Positions 1 through 9,007 of a stretch of 64,000 nt of DNA are shown here, one piece after another. Position numbers and translations under genes: made by a program. The stretch is from Paenibacillus cellulositrophicus (GTDB taxonomy: Bacteria > Bacillota > Bacilli > Paenibacillales > Paenibacillaceae). The stretch is taken from NCBI RefSeq assembly GCF_009363095.1, contig NZ_CP045295.1, positions 1,364,001-1,428,000 on the forward strand. The letters run 5' to 3'. The notes under the pieces were generated by a model. That model was given only the letters and a program-made list of their open reading frames with translations, was not told where the DNA came from and did not search any database. Numbering within the stretch: position 1 is the stretch's first letter; each line of letters begins with the position of its first letter.

Positions 1-2
1 TG

Positions 3-2222
3 GAGAAGGCATACGCGACCTTCCCTTATCTGATGATGGAAACGGAGCGCCAAGGCGCCCAAATCATCATGCAGCTGAATGAGCAGGCGGAAGGCAAGGT
101 TCCCGGGGACGATGCGAAGCAGGACGGCGACCTGCTTGAAGAAGCCCGGCAGCAGCTCAGCACGGGCGGGTATCGGATCTATACCACCATTGATAAAAAG
201 GTGTACAATTCGATGCATAAAATCGCCGAGGATGACAGCAACTTCTCCCCTGACAGCAAGACCAAGGGGGCCGAGCAAACGGCGGCCATGATGATCAACA
301 ACAAGACCGGCGCCATTCTCGGCATGATCGAGGGCCGTGATTTTAACAAAGAACAGATGAACTATGCCACCCAGATGATCCGCCAGCCGGGATCGACGAT
401 GAAGCCGATTGCGGCTTACCTGCCGGCGATTGAGTCCGGCGCAATTCAACCGGCAAGCGTGGTTGACGATTCGCCGATCATTTTGCCGGACTGGCAAAAA
501 GGGTATCATATTCCCAAAAACTCAACTTCGGGATATAAAGGATTGATGACGGCGCGCTCCGCACTCAACAATTCCGTGAATACGGTCGCGCTTAAACTAT
601 ACAATAACGTTGTCGGAATCCAGAACGCCTGGAGCTTTGCCAAGAAGCTCGGGATCACGACCCTGCAACCGGATGATTATGGTGCAAAGACCGGCGTGCT
701 GGGCGGCCTCGTTTACGGTGTGACGGTTGAAGAGCTGACCAATGCTTACAGCGCCATTGCGAACAACGGCCAGTTTAACGACGCCTACATGATCGAGAAA
801 ATCACCGACTCCAAAGGCAACATCGTGTATCAGCACGAAGCCAAGCCGGTGCAGGCTTTTTCCAAGCAGACGGCCTATCTGATGACCGACATGCTGCGGA
901 CCGTCATCACCGAAGGAACCGGCGATGTCGTCCGCAAAAATTACAAGCATTTTAAAACCGTGCCGATCGTCGGCAAAACGGGTACGACCCAGAATTACGG
1001 AGACGTCTGGTTTACGGGCTATTCCCCTGACGTGACGCTTGGGGTCTGGGCAGGCTATAAGGAACAAAAGAACACCTTGACCACCAAGGCGGCGAAGAAA
1101 CGCGCCCAGTCGATCTGGACCCTCGTGATGAACGAGGTGATCGACAGAGAACCGGAGCTGTTCAAGACTTCGAAGTTCGATAAACCGGACGGCATCGTCA
1201 CCAAGACGGTGTCCGCCTACAGCGGCAAATTGCCGACATCGCTCACGGACCGGTTCGTGACCGACATTTTCAACAGCAAATACGTTCCGACGGAAAGCGA
1301 TGACGGCATCGCCAAAGAGAAGTACATTACCTACAACGGCGTAAACTATATCCCGCAGGATGGTACGCCGGATGACATGCTTAAGGAGAAGGTCGTCGTC
1401 AAACGGGAAAAACCGATTTCCGAGCTGATCAAAGAGCTGGAGAACGCGTTTGCCAAAATGAAGGGCGGCCACAATGCGCTGTCTTACTACATCCCGAGGG
1501 ATGCCAACAGCGACATGCCGACCAAGATCGATCCGCGCGTAGACGACGGCGCCGCACCGGCTGCCCCATCGAACGCTTCGATCTCGTGGAACGGCAGCAA
1601 GGCCGTCATCTCCTTCAGCCCTACCGGACAATCCGATGTCGTCGGCTACCGGCTGTACCGCTCGGATAACGGTGGCTCCTACCGGAGACAGGCCAGCCTT
1701 CTTGTGGGAGAAGGGTCATCCTTTACCAGCGCTGCGAGCGGCGGATCCAGCTTCTATGTCACGGCCGTGGACGTGGCCGGCAAGGAGTCCGCACCGAGCA
1801 TGACCGTCGGCCTTGGCGGCGGATTGACCAACATTATCGGAGGCACGGACGATCCGTCCGGGGAACAAGGACAAAACGACGGGCAGGACAATCCGGACGG
1901 CGGTGCGGCATCTGGAGAGACACCGGGAACGGAACAGGCGCCTCAGACGGCTCCAGCCGCTCCTAGCGGGCTTCAAATGGCTGCTACAGAGACCGGAATC
2001 CAATTCCAGTGGACCGCCGCAGGAGCCCAGGAAATGGTCACAGAGTACGATGTTTATTACAGTACGAATCCGAACGGCCCGTATGTCAAATTAGGCACCA
2101 GCACGGAGCCTGGCTTATTGTACACCACATCGACTCCAATCAAAGGTTACTTCTTCGTATCTGCGGTAAATAGCGCAGGCGAATCGCCAAAATCGCCGGG
2201 CGCCTACTTTGAGAAAAAGTAA
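3..2222 (+). CDS. Class A penicillin-binding protein 1A, C-terminal part (cut by window edge)
   Basis: The reading frame is open to the left edge, so only the C-terminal 739 residues are present and the transglycosylase domain lies upstream of the window. The transpeptidase domain carries the three expected motifs: STMK with the nucleophilic serine at about fragment residue 131, SVN at about 191 and KTGT at about 325. The family cross-links peptidoglycan at the outer face of the membrane. After the transpeptidase domain come two fibronectin type III-like domains (about residues 518-605 and 651-739), separated by a Gly/Asp/Gln-rich linker; such C-terminal tails are common in Bacillus-group PonA proteins. 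A strong terminator follows the stop codon. The assignment is secure; the exact paralogue name is not. Confidence 0.95.
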   Translation, partial: EKAYATFPYLMMETERQGAQIIMQLNEQAEGKVPGDDAKQDGDLLEEARQQLSTGGYRIYTTIDKKVYNSMHKIAEDDSNFSPDSKTKGAEQTAAMMINNKTGAILGMIEGRDFNKEQMNYATQMIRQPGSTMKPIAAYLPAIESGAIQPASVVDDSPIILPDWQKGYHIPKNSTSGYKGLMTARSALNNSVNTVALKLYNNVVGIQNAWSFAKKLGITTLQPDDYGAKTGVLGGLVYGVTVEELTNAYSAIANNGQFNDAYMIEKITDSKGNIVYQHEAKPVQAFSKQTAYLMTDMLRTVITEGTGDVVRKNYKHFKTVPIVGKTGTTQNYGDVWFTGYSPDVTLGVWAGYKEQKNTLTTKAAKKRAQSIWTLVMNEVIDREPELFKTSKFDKPDGIVTKTVSAYSGKLPTSLTDRFVTDIFNSKYVPTESDDGIAKEKYITYNGVNYIPQDGTPDDMLKEKVVVKREKPISELIKELENAFAKMKGGHNALSYYIPRDANSDMPTKIDPRVDDGAAPAAPSNASISWNGSKAVISFSPTGQSDVVGYRLYRSDNGGSYRRQASLLVGEGSSFTSAASGGSSFYVTAVDVAGKESAPSMTVGLGGGLTNIIGGTDDPSGEQGQNDGQDNPDGGAASGETPGTEQAPQTAPAAPSGLQMAATETGIQFQWTAAGAQEMVTEYDVYYSTNPNGPYVKLGTSTEPGLLYTTSTPIKGYFFVSAVNSAGESPKSPGAYFEKK

Positions 2223-2252
2223 TGGACCTGGCAAACAGTTACAGCATCACAA

Positions 2253-2286
2253 GAGGCAATCCTGGTATGGGATTGCCTCTTTCTTA
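2253..2286 (+). terminator. Rho-independent terminator after the PBP gene
   Basis: An 11-bp stem (AAGAGGCAATCC with its complement GGATTGCCTCTT) and a 7-base loop, followed by TTTCTTATT. It lies 31 bases after the PBP stop codon. Confidence 0.9.
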
Positions 2287-2328
2287 TTGTATCGGTGTCT
2301 GTTCATCAGAGAAACCGGGAAAACGAAA

Positions 2329-2374
2329 ACAGCCGGCTGTCAGGGTATAACCCTGGGCAACCGGCTGTTCTTTT
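2329..2374. terminator. Terminator between the PBP gene and acsA
   Basis: The outer stem AACAGCCGG/CCGGCTGTT encloses a second small stem (CAGGGT/ACCCTG). A T-run follows on the plus strand, and a less regular TTTTCGTTTT tract follows on the minus strand, so it can serve acsA, whose stop codon is about 57 bases away. Confidence 0.75.
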
Positions 2375-2430
2375 ATTCTGTTTACGGCGTTATCCCTTAC
2401 CGTTAGCAAAGATAACGCTAGATTCTGTGC

Positions 2431-4155
2431 TTAGTCTTCAATTGTGGACAAATCGCCTGTCGGAAGGTTTAACTCCCACGCCTTCAGCACGCGCCGCATA
2501 ATTTTGCCGGAACGCGTCTTCGGCAGTTTATCCTTGAATTCAATTTCGCGCGGTGCGGCATGGGCCGATAATCCCTCTTTGACGAAGCGGTAGATCTCGT
2601 CCTTAAGCTCCTGCGACTCGGTGTAACCTTCGCGAAGCGAAATAAACGCCTTGATGATTTCGCCTCTCGTCGCATCCGGCTTGCCGATGACGCCGGCTTC
2701 TGCAACCGCCGGGTGCTCGACAAGCTTGCTCTCGACTTCGAACGGTCCGATCCGCTCGCCGGACGAGTTGATGACATCGTCGATCCGGCCTTGGAACCAG
2801 AAATAACCTTCTTCGTCCATGTATGCCGAGTCCCCGGAAATATACCAGCCGGAAATTCTGAAATACTCCTGATACTTGGCCGGGTTTTTCCAAATCTGGT
2901 TCATCATCGACGGCCAAGGGGCCTTGATGGCCAGATTGCCCATTGTATATGGCGCCACTTCCTTGCCGTTATCGTCCAGGATAGCGGCCTCGATCCCAGG
3001 AAGCGGGCGTCCCATGGAGCCAGGCTTGATGGCCATGGAAGGATAGTTACAAATCAGCTGCCCGCCCGTTTCGGTCATCCACCATGTATCGTGAATGCGC
3101 TGCCCGTATACCTTCTCGCCCCAGCGGACGACTTCAGGGTTCAGCGGCTCGCCAACGGACAGAACGTGGCGGAGGCTGCTGAGGTCAAACTGGGAGATCA
3201 CATCGGCCCCGGCTCCCATCAGCATCCGGAAGGCGGTCGGTGCGCTGTACCACACCGTGACTTTGTATTTATCAATCGTGCCGTACCAATCCTGCGGGCT
3301 GAAGCGTCCGCCGCGGATGACATTGGTTACCCCGTTCAGCCATGGGGCAAAAATGCCGTACGATGTCCCTGTTACCCAGCCCGGGTCAGCCGTACACCAA
3401 TAGGTATCATCTTCCCGAAGATCAAGGACGATCCGCCCCGTATAGTAATGCTGAATCATCGCATTCTGAACGTGGTATACGCCCTTCGGCTTGCCGGTGG
3501 AACCGGAAGTATAATGAATAATCAATCCGTCGCTGCGGTCCAGCCATTCGATCTGCAGGTCCGCAGGCGCCTCGTTCATTTCCTGCTTATAATCAATAAT
3601 GCTGTCGTCCGTCTGTACATTGTCGCCAACGACGAAAATATGCTTCAAGTCGGGAAGCTCATCCTTCTTGACGCGCCCAAGCAGCTGCGGCGTCGTAATC
3701 AGGGCGACGGCCCCGCTGTCTTCGAGCCGATCCTTGACGGCCGTCTCCATAAACGCTTCGAAGAGCGGTCCAACGACGGCTCCTACTTTCAAAATACCCA
3801 TGAGGGAGAAATAAAGCTCCGGACTCCGCGGCATAAAAATAAATACCCGGTCTCCCTTACCGATACCGTATTTGCGCAGCACGTTACCGAATTTGTCGGA
3901 CTGCTCCTTCATCTCCGCAAAGGTATACGACTCGTCACGGGAAGCATCGCTGTACAGGAGCGCCGTCTTCGATCCGCGTCCTTCCGCCACATGGCGGTCA
4001 ATTGCCTCGTAAGCCATATTTACCTTGCCTGTGTCATACCAGGTGAAATGTTTCTCCACATCTTCCCATTGAAACTCGGAACGAGCCTGTTCATAATCGC
4101 CCATATTGGATGATGAAACCACGCTCGGCAAGATTTCATTGTGAATTTGATCCAT
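2431..4155 (-). CDS. acsA: Acetyl-CoA synthetase (AMP-forming)
   Basis: Activates acetate to acetyl-CoA through an acetyl-adenylate in the cytoplasm. The 574-residue protein has the ANL-superfamily phosphate-binding loop YTSGSTGKPKG at about residue 213. It also has the C-terminal KTRSGKIMRR segment, whose Lys551 is the residue that family enzymes use for adenylation and that AcuA-type acetyltransferases modify. The start at 4155 (MDQIHNEIL) is chosen because GGGAGG lies upstream at proper spacing; the open frame continues further upstream but without family similarity. Length matches the 572-residue Bacillus enzyme. It is divergent from acuA, the classical arrangement, and a cre-like site lies 32-45 bases upstream of the start codon, which suggests CcpA control. 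Confidence 0.96.
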   Translation of the reverse strand: MDQIHNEILPSVVSSSNMGDYEQARSEFQWEDVEKHFTWYDTGKVNMAYEAIDRHVAEGRGSKTALLYSDASRDESYTFAEMKEQSDKFGNVLRKYGIGKGDRVFIFMPRSPELYFSLMGILKVGAVVGPLFEAFMETAVKDRLEDSGAVALITTPQLLGRVKKDELPDLKHIFVVGDNVQTDDSIIDYKQEMNEAPADLQIEWLDRSDGLIIHYTSGSTGKPKGVYHVQNAMIQHYYTGRIVLDLREDDTYWCTADPGWVTGTSYGIFAPWLNGVTNVIRGGRFSPQDWYGTIDKYKVTVWYSAPTAFRMLMGAGADVISQFDLSSLRHVLSVGEPLNPEVVRWGEKVYGQRIHDTWWMTETGGQLICNYPSMAIKPGSMGRPLPGIEAAILDDNGKEVAPYTMGNLAIKAPWPSMMNQIWKNPAKYQEYFRISGWYISGDSAYMDEEGYFWFQGRIDDVINSSGERIGPFEVESKLVEHPAVAEAGVIGKPDATRGEIIKAFISLREGYTESQELKDEIYRFVKEGLSAHAAPREIEFKDKLPKTRSGKIMRRVLKAWELNLPTGDLSTIED

Positions 4156-4186
4156 ACTTTCATCCTCCCTCTGTTCTCCCATGCTA

Positions 4187-4200
4187 GGGCAGCGCTTACA
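4187..4200 (-). promoter_or_regulatory. Candidate catabolite-responsive element (cre) upstream of acsA
   Basis: On the minus strand the site reads TGTAAGCGCTGCCC, matching the CcpA operator consensus TGWAANCGNTNWCA closely, including the central CG. It lies in the acsA-acuA intergenic region. Regulation by CcpA, encoded about 2 kb away in this window, is inferred from the motif and from the known control of acsA in Bacillus. Confidence 0.65.
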
Positions 4201-4438
4201 ATCTTGTATGAGTTCATGCCAATAGATTGACACCATACACATCATGACTTGATTTACGAGAGTTTTGAATGATTGCTGAAAGGGTATAGCATACAGGTTA
4301 AGCACTTACGGAAACAGCAAAAAATGTGACTAATTTATGTCAGAGATATTATAGCACAGGATGTATGCCCCTGCCATTCCCTTTTCATTTATTTGTTTTT
4401 TTGCTATAAGTAGGTTAGAAGCAGAAAGGAGCGTCCAG

Positions 4439-5071
4439 ATGGAACACCTCAAACTGTATCATGTCCATCCGCTGTCCCGCGAGGACCGCTGCCTGATTGT
4501 CGAAGGTCCCGTACCGCCGGGAAGGCTCGCGGAGCTTACGATGCATCCGGATCTCGACGCTTTCCGCAGGCCGGCCGAGCAGCACAAGGCGTTGATCGAA
4601 ATCGCCGGTCTTCCGGAAGGGAGAATCATCATTACCCGGGATGAAAACGTGATCGTCGGCTATGTCACCTTCCATTACCCGGACGAGCAGGAACGCTGGT
4701 CGCAGGGCCATATGGCCGACCTGATCGAGCTGGGAGCGATTGAGGTGGCCAACAGCTACCGTTCGCTGGGACTCGGGCAGAAAATGATCACAACCGCTTT
4801 TGAAGGCGGCCAAATGGAGCCCTACATTGTCTTTACGACCGAGTACTATTGGCATTGGGACCTCAAATCCAGCGGCCTCAGCGTATGGGACTATCGGAAA
4901 ATGATGGAGCGGCTGATGAAAGTCGTGGACATGGTATGGTACGCCACTGACGATCCGGAGATCTGTTCCCATCCGGCCAACTGCCTTATGGTCCGCATCG
5001 GCCGGGACGTTCCGCTGTCCTCCAAGGAACAGTTTGACCGGATCCGTTTCCAGCAGCGATTTATGTATTAA
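4439..5071 (+). CDS. acuA: AcuA, GNAT protein acetyltransferase controlling acetyl-CoA synthetase
   Basis: A protein of 210 residues, the same length as Bacillus subtilis AcuA. Members of this GNAT family acetylate the C-terminal lysine of AcsA and switch it off; the partner acsA lies divergently beside it. The start at 4439 (MEHLKLYHV) follows AGAAAGGAG with 7-base spacing; upstream codons in the same frame lack a ribosome binding site. The GNAT core is visible around residues 65-125, with a beta-strand/alpha-helix pattern and the R-S-L-G-L-G-Q-K acetyl-CoA pyrophosphate loop at about residue 104. Unlike in B. subtilis, acuB and acuC do not follow; the next gene is convergent mtnN. Assignment is firm from neighbour and length. 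Confidence 0.93.
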   Translation: MEHLKLYHVHPLSREDRCLIVEGPVPPGRLAELTMHPDLDAFRRPAEQHKALIEIAGLPEGRIIITRDENVIVGYVTFHYPDEQERWSQGHMADLIELGAIEVANSYRSLGLGQKMITTAFEGGQMEPYIVFTTEYYWHWDLKSSGLSVWDYRKMMERLMKVVDMVWYATDDPEICSHPANCLMVRIGRDVPLSSKEQFDRIRFQQRFMY

Positions 5072-5132
5072 CCATATACACAATGTTTCGGAGATGGCCT
5101 TTGCCATATGCCGGACAAGCCGAAAAAATCCC

Positions 5133-5212
5133 CGGTCTCCCGGAAAAGGGACAGAGCGAGCCGATCATCGTGCGGCTCCATCCTCTCTTCAAGGGACTGG
5201 GGATTTTTAGTT
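5133..5212. terminator. Large bidirectional terminator between acuA and mtnN
   Basis: Outer arms AAAAATCCCCGGTCTCCC and GGGACTGGGGATTTTT pair across an inner GAGCCG/CGGCTC hairpin. The A-tract on the left and T-tract on the right fit termination from both convergent genes. Confidence 0.75.
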
Positions 5213-5248
5213 AGATTCCAATCGTTTCGATGCTTGTCGAGCCGCCGA

Positions 5249-5947
5249 CTACAACCGCTGCACCATGTAATCCAGAATCGCATGGGAGCGGCGTGACGAC
5301 GCTACCGTAAATTCGGCAAAATTGGCATGTGCCGAACCGTCGGCCTTGTCGGACATCGACCGGATCACAACAAACGGAACGCCGTTCATATAGCAGACTT
5401 GGGCTACGGCAGAGCCTTCCATTTCGACGCATGCTCCTTCCATATGCTCATAAAACCAGGATACCTGATCGACGTTCGCGATAAACTGGTCCCCTGAGAG
5501 AACCCGTCCCACCTTGCAGTTGACCTCTCCGAGAGCCTGGCAAGCTTCTTGTGCCAAAGCGATGAGACTTGCGTCCGCCTTGAACTCCGATACTTCCTGG
5601 TAAGGGATTACGCCACGTGCATATCCGAGCGGGCTGACATCCATATCATGCTGCACGCAGTCCGACGAAATGACGATATCGCCGATGTTCAGTTCCGGAT
5701 GAACGGCTCCGGCCACACCGGTAAACAGCACTTTACCGACGCCAAACTGGTCGATCAAAATTTGCGTCGTTACCGCCGCATTGACTTTGCCCACGCCGGA
5801 TTTGCAAACGATAACCGGCTTGCCTCTGTATGTACCCCGGGCATATTTGACGCCCGCTTTCGTGACCGTCACCGCCCCTTCCATCCCGGCAAGAAGCAGT
5901 TCCACTTCCTCATCCATGGCTCCGATGATTCCTATCATTTCTGGCAT
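5249..5947 (-). CDS. mtnN: 5'-methylthioadenosine/S-adenosylhomocysteine nucleosidase
   Basis: Cleaves adenine from methylthioadenosine and S-adenosylhomocysteine in methionine salvage and autoinducer-2 precursor formation. The 232-residue protein begins with the family signature IGIIGAMDEEVELL (catalytic Glu) and has VEMEGSAVAQV near residue 176 and the catalytic Asp in RSMSDKADG near residue 200. Length is normal (about 230). The ATG at 5947 is preceded by GAAAGGAT at 10-base spacing; a second ATG three codons on (5938) is possible. It stands alone, convergent with acuA. Confidence 0.96.
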   Translation of the reverse strand: MPEMIGIIGAMDEEVELLLAGMEGAVTVTKAGVKYARGTYRGKPVIVCKSGVGKVNAAVTTQILIDQFGVGKVLFTGVAGAVHPELNIGDIVISSDCVQHDMDVSPLGYARGVIPYQEVSEFKADASLIALAQEACQALGEVNCKVGRVLSGDQFIANVDQVSWFYEHMEGACVEMEGSAVAQVCYMNGVPFVVIRSMSDKADGSAHANFAEFTVASSRRSHAILDYMVQRL

Positions 5948-6085
5948 GTCATCTTCAATCCTTTCAAGCGGTCAGTTCTCAATGATGCTGGCTTGTGCAA
6001 AAATATGATTTCGGACGATAAGGCCTTAATTGGCTATGAAAACAGGCACATGGCTGCATCGTATCTGTTAAGAGCCGCACATCCC

Positions 6086-6114
6086 AAAAAAAGCTCCCTG
6101 AAGGAGCTTTTTTC
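6086..6114. terminator. Terminator downstream of ccpA
   Basis: AGCTCC-CTGA-GGAGCT hairpin flanked by seven As on the left and six Ts on the right, able to act in both directions; it follows the ccpA stop by about 40 bases. Confidence 0.85.
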
Positions 6115-6152
6115 ACAAGTATTCAACCTTTTTCATATTTGGATATGTCTAT

Positions 6153-7166
6153 TTATTCCTCGTTCACATGACTTACGGAGAGCCGCAAAATCGTTTCGTG
6201 AGGAAGAATGACCCGAGGGTTGTCCACATTTTCTTTCTTCATCAGCTTGGTCAAGAGACGCATCGCTACCGCACCCAAATCGTACATCGGCTGCGCTACA
6301 GTCGTCAGCTGCGGACGAACCATCGAAGCCATGCGGATGTTATCCACACTGATGATCGAGAAGTCATCGGGAACCTTCAGACCTTCGTCTTGAATGCTGT
6401 GAATAGCGCCGATCGCCATCTCGTCGGTGGCCGCAAAGATCGCCGTAGGCTTCTTCTTCAGCCCGAGGAAATACTTCATTGCTTCCACACCGGATTCGTA
6501 CCGGTAGTTGCCGATGCGAACCAGGTCTTCCTGATACTCGATGCCGGCAGCTTCCAGCGCTCTCTTGTAGCCTTGGAAACGGGCATAGCCGTTCGCCGGG
6601 TCCTGGAGCGTTCCGCTGATCATGGCGATGTCCCGGTGACCGTGACGAATCAGCGTATTTACCGCGTCAAAGGCGGCCGCCTCATGATCGATATCCACGG
6701 AAGGATAAATGCCGTTCTCGTCGCGCGTCGCACAGAGCACGATCGGCACAGCCGATGTCTGGAAGGCCTGAATATGCTCGTCCGTTACGGTTCCGCCCAT
6801 GAAGAGCAGCCCGTCCACCTGCTTCTCAAGCAGCGTGTTGATGACGCGAATTTCCTTGTCTTTTCTCTTGTCAGCGTTACACAAAATGATATTGTAGTGG
6901 TACATGTTGGCGATATCTTCGATACCCCGGGCGATCTCCGCAAAAATGGAGTTGGATATGTCCGGAATCACGACACCCACGGTTGTCGTTTTCTTGCTGG
7001 CAAGTCCTCTTGCCACCGCGTTCGGACGATATCCTAAACGTTCAATTGCTTCATATACTTTCTTCCGGGTCTGAGGCTTCACGTTCGGATTGTTGTTGAC
7101 AACCCGCGATACCGTGGCCATCGATACGCCTGCTTCACGCGCCACATCGTAAATGGTTACCGTCAA
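6153..7166 (-). CDS. ccpA: Catabolite control protein A (LacI/GalR-family regulator)
   Basis: Master regulator of carbon catabolite control; binds cre sites with HPr-Ser-P. The 337-residue protein has an N-terminal LacI helix-turn-helix ([20 protein letters not shown], residues 3-22), the hinge helix with [12 protein letters not shown], and a periplasmic-binding-protein-like core. These closely match Bacillus CcpA (334 residues), including the [14 protein letters not shown] stretch. I choose the TTG at 7166 because GGAG lies 9 bases upstream and the protein then begins MTVTIYDVA as in relatives; the ATG five codons earlier (7181) has no ribosome binding site. ytxJ lies immediately upstream in the same direction, the same neighbourhood as in B. 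subtilis. Confidence 0.95.
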   Translation of the reverse strand: MTVTIYDVAREAGVSMATVSRVVNNNPNVKPQTRKKVYEAIERLGYRPNAVARGLASKKTTTVGVVIPDISNSIFAEIARGIEDIANMYHYNIILCNADKRKDKEIRVINTLLEKQVDGLLFMGGTVTDEHIQAFQTSAVPIVLCATRDENGIYPSVDIDHEAAAFDAVNTLIRHGHRDIAMISGTLQDPANGYARFQGYKRALEAAGIEYQEDLVRIGNYRYESGVEAMKYFLGLKKKPTAIFAATDEMAIGAIHSIQDEGLKVPDDFSIISVDNIRMASMVRPQLTTVAQPMYDLGAVAMRLLTKLMKKENVDNPRVILPHETILRLSVSHVNEE

Positions 7167-7256
7167 ATTCCTTCTCTCCATTGCAAATAAATTTTCATTC
7201 GTCAACCCATTAAACTCAATGATACGACAAAATTTTGCATTGTGCAATGATTACAC

Positions 7257-7604
7257 TTACAGCTGTTGCAAATGCTCTTTAATCACTTCAGAAGTAATAT
7301 GAGAATGAGACGTATGCCAGATGGGCGCCTGATTTTGAACCAGAATAACCTGAGGCGATTCATGCTGCACCCCAAGACGATCCGCCGCTTCCATCGATAC
7401 CGGACGGTCTTCGACAACATGGATCAGACCATACTGTACGGCTTCATTCGGCTGATCTTCCAAGTAAGACATCATTTCCCGATACGCACCGGCGCTGATC
7501 GGGCAGCGTGTACTATGCTTAAACACCAGCAGAGGCTTATCTGTGGAGGCTTCCAATGCGGATTGCAGCTGATCGCTAGTAGTCAGTTTAGTCATTGTCG
7601 CCAT
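7257..7604 (-). CDS. ytxJ: YtxJ/BrxC-type monothiol bacilliredoxin
   Basis: A thioredoxin-fold protein of 115 residues in the DUF2847 family. These proteins are linked to bacillithiol-mediated protein deprotection after oxidative stress. The single redox cysteine is seen in FKHSTRCPIS (residues 28-37); the family usually has TCPIS, here RCPIS. The Pro after the cysteine and the later conserved SPQVILV segment (residues 84-90, cis-Pro region) are present. It precedes ccpA by 90 bases in the same direction. ATG at 7604 follows AAGGGGAT; a second ATG at 7595 is possible. Confidence 0.9.
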   Translation of the reverse strand: MATMTKLTTSDQLQSALEASTDKPLLVFKHSTRCPISAGAYREMMSYLEDQPNEAVQYGLIHVVEDRPVSMEAADRLGVQHESPQVILVQNQAPIWHTSHSHITSEVIKEHLQQL

Positions 7605-7716
7605 TTGATATACATCCCCTTTTTTCGATTCAAATCCTGAATCTATCGTATCAAAAAGCTCGTGAAAAATCCAACATACCTAGCGAAAAACCCGAAAAAA
7701 TGCAGTAAAACGTAAA

Positions 7717-8157
7717 TCAGGCGTAAAATTGGTTCAATTCAGGCAGCATCGCCGACAGCTGGGACAGCCGCTCCCGGATATTTTCCACCCACTCGTGGTC
7801 CTCAGTCTGTTCGGCAAAGCTGTATAAGTCCAGAAGCAGGTTGATACGGTCCCTGACCTCGGTTTCAATCTGCAGCTCCAAATCTTCGCGGGACAGGCTG
7901 TCGGGACGCAGGAACACCTCGCGAACCATTCCTGCCAGCTCATGGTGGTCTGCCAAAGAAAAGCTTCGACGGGAAGGACGCTCCCCGAGCGTCTCGACGC
8001 ATTTCTTCAGCACCGGTCTCATGCATGGCAGCAGCTCATAATTCGAACAATCGTCACAAGCAAGCACCGGAACATGCCGTATGATTACATTACGGGTATA
8101 CATCACCGTGCGTAGGTCAAGTCTAAGGACTTCCCCACATTTACATTTTGATCCCAT
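7717..8157 (-). CDS. Small YgiT-like zinc-finger protein, function unknown
   Basis: A protein of 146 residues. The first part has two Cys pairs (Cys5/Cys7 and Cys34/Cys37, the latter in ACDDC) in the spacing of YgiT/MqsA-type N-terminal zinc fingers. The rest is charged and helical, with a Leu-rich C-terminus. Here there is no partner toxin and no helix-turn-helix, so an antitoxin role is not supported. ATG at 8157 follows GGGGTGG. It is upstream of and parallel to ytxJ-ccpA, separated by about 110 bases. Confidence 0.8.
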   Translation of the reverse strand: MGSKCKCGEVLRLDLRTVMYTRNVIIRHVPVLACDDCSNYELLPCMRPVLKKCVETLGERPSRRSFSLADHHELAGMVREVFLRPDSLSREDLELQIETEVRDRINLLLDLYSFAEQTEDHEWVENIRERLSQLSAMLPELNQFYA

Positions 8158-8365
8158 ATTTCCACCCCATATATCTTTTTACATCTTTATATAGTCATTG
8201 TAAAAATCGTCGTTCCCTTCGTATTCGCCCTGCCCGCGCTGGATTCCTTCCTCTCCAGCCCACCTGTTTTATTTACCAAACGGCCCATCCCTTTCTTGTA
8301 AAGCATGATTGTTCTATTCATTTTTGTTACACTGGAAACATAGGGACATTTACTCAGGAGGGAGC

Positions 8366-8899
8366 ATGCTGAACATGAGATTAGCCGGAAAGAAGGTCAT
8401 TGCGCTCGTCGATGACCAATTTGAAGACTTAGAGCTGTGGTATCCCGTATACCGGGTGAGGGAGGAAGGCGCCGAGGTGCACCTGGTCGGGGACAAGAAG
8501 GGACATACCTACATCGGCAAATATGGCGTTCCTGCCGTATCGGACTATTCGTTTGAAGAAGTGGACAGCCGGGATTACGACGGCATTTTGGTGCCCGGCG
8601 GCTGGGCGCCGGATAAGCTGCGCCGCTACGGAAAGGTGCTGCAGCTGGTGCGGGAAATGAACGAGGACCGCAAGCCGATCGGGCAAATCTGCCATGCAGG
8701 CTGGGTGCTGGTCTCGGCTAAAATTTTGCAGGGCGTTACCGTGACCTCCACTCCGGGCATCCGGGACGACATGGAGAACGCCGGCGCGATCTGGAAGGAC
8801 GAGGCGGTCGTCACTGACGGACATATCGTGTCCGCCCGCCGCCCGCCGGATCTTCCGCCTTACGGCAAAGCCTTTTGCGATGCGCTTGCGGGGCAATAA
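8366..8899 (+). CDS. DJ-1/PfpI family protein (YfkM/general stress protein 18 type)
   Basis: A cytoplasmic protein of 177 residues with the class I glutamine-amidotransferase-like fold. The nucleophile elbow is GQICHAGW at about residue 109, with the conserved Cys-His pair, and a Glu near residue 19 (FEDLELWYP) completes the usual site. Members include deglycases, proteases and stress proteins; substrate cannot be read from sequence. Start is ATG 8366 after AGGAGG, but ATG 8375 (MRLAGKKV) with 10-base spacing from GGAG is equally likely. A strong terminator follows. Confidence 0.9.
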   Translation: MLNMRLAGKKVIALVDDQFEDLELWYPVYRVREEGAEVHLVGDKKGHTYIGKYGVPAVSDYSFEEVDSRDYDGILVPGGWAPDKLRRYGKVLQLVREMNEDRKPIGQICHAGWVLVSAKILQGVTVTSTPGIRDDMENAGAIWKDEAVVTDGHIVSARRPPDLPPYGKAFCDALAGQ

Positions 8900-8933
8900 G
8901 CAGCAAGCCATAGGCAGTCAGCCGGGTCAAAAA

Positions 8934-8976
8934 AAGAGCCTGACCGTCCACTTGGTGGATCGGCAGGCTCTTTTTC
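8934..8976. terminator. Terminator between the PfpI-like gene and ptsI
   Basis: Long stem AGAGCCTGACCGTCCAC paired with GTGGATCGGCAGGCTCT around a TTG loop, A-run on the left and TTTTT on the right; it serves the plus-strand gene and possibly ptsI from the other side. Confidence 0.9.
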
Positions 8977-9007
8977 TATATTTAGGCGGCAATGGCAACA
9001 CAGGAGG

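Noticed and set aside
597..1631. 344-residue frame antisense to the PBP gene
   Set aside because: The sense frame contains all PBP motifs; the antisense frame is a codon-usage shadow.
7717..8157. MqsA-like antitoxin of a toxin-antitoxin pair
   Set aside because: Only the N-terminal Cys pairs match; there is no helix-turn-helix and no adjacent small toxin gene.
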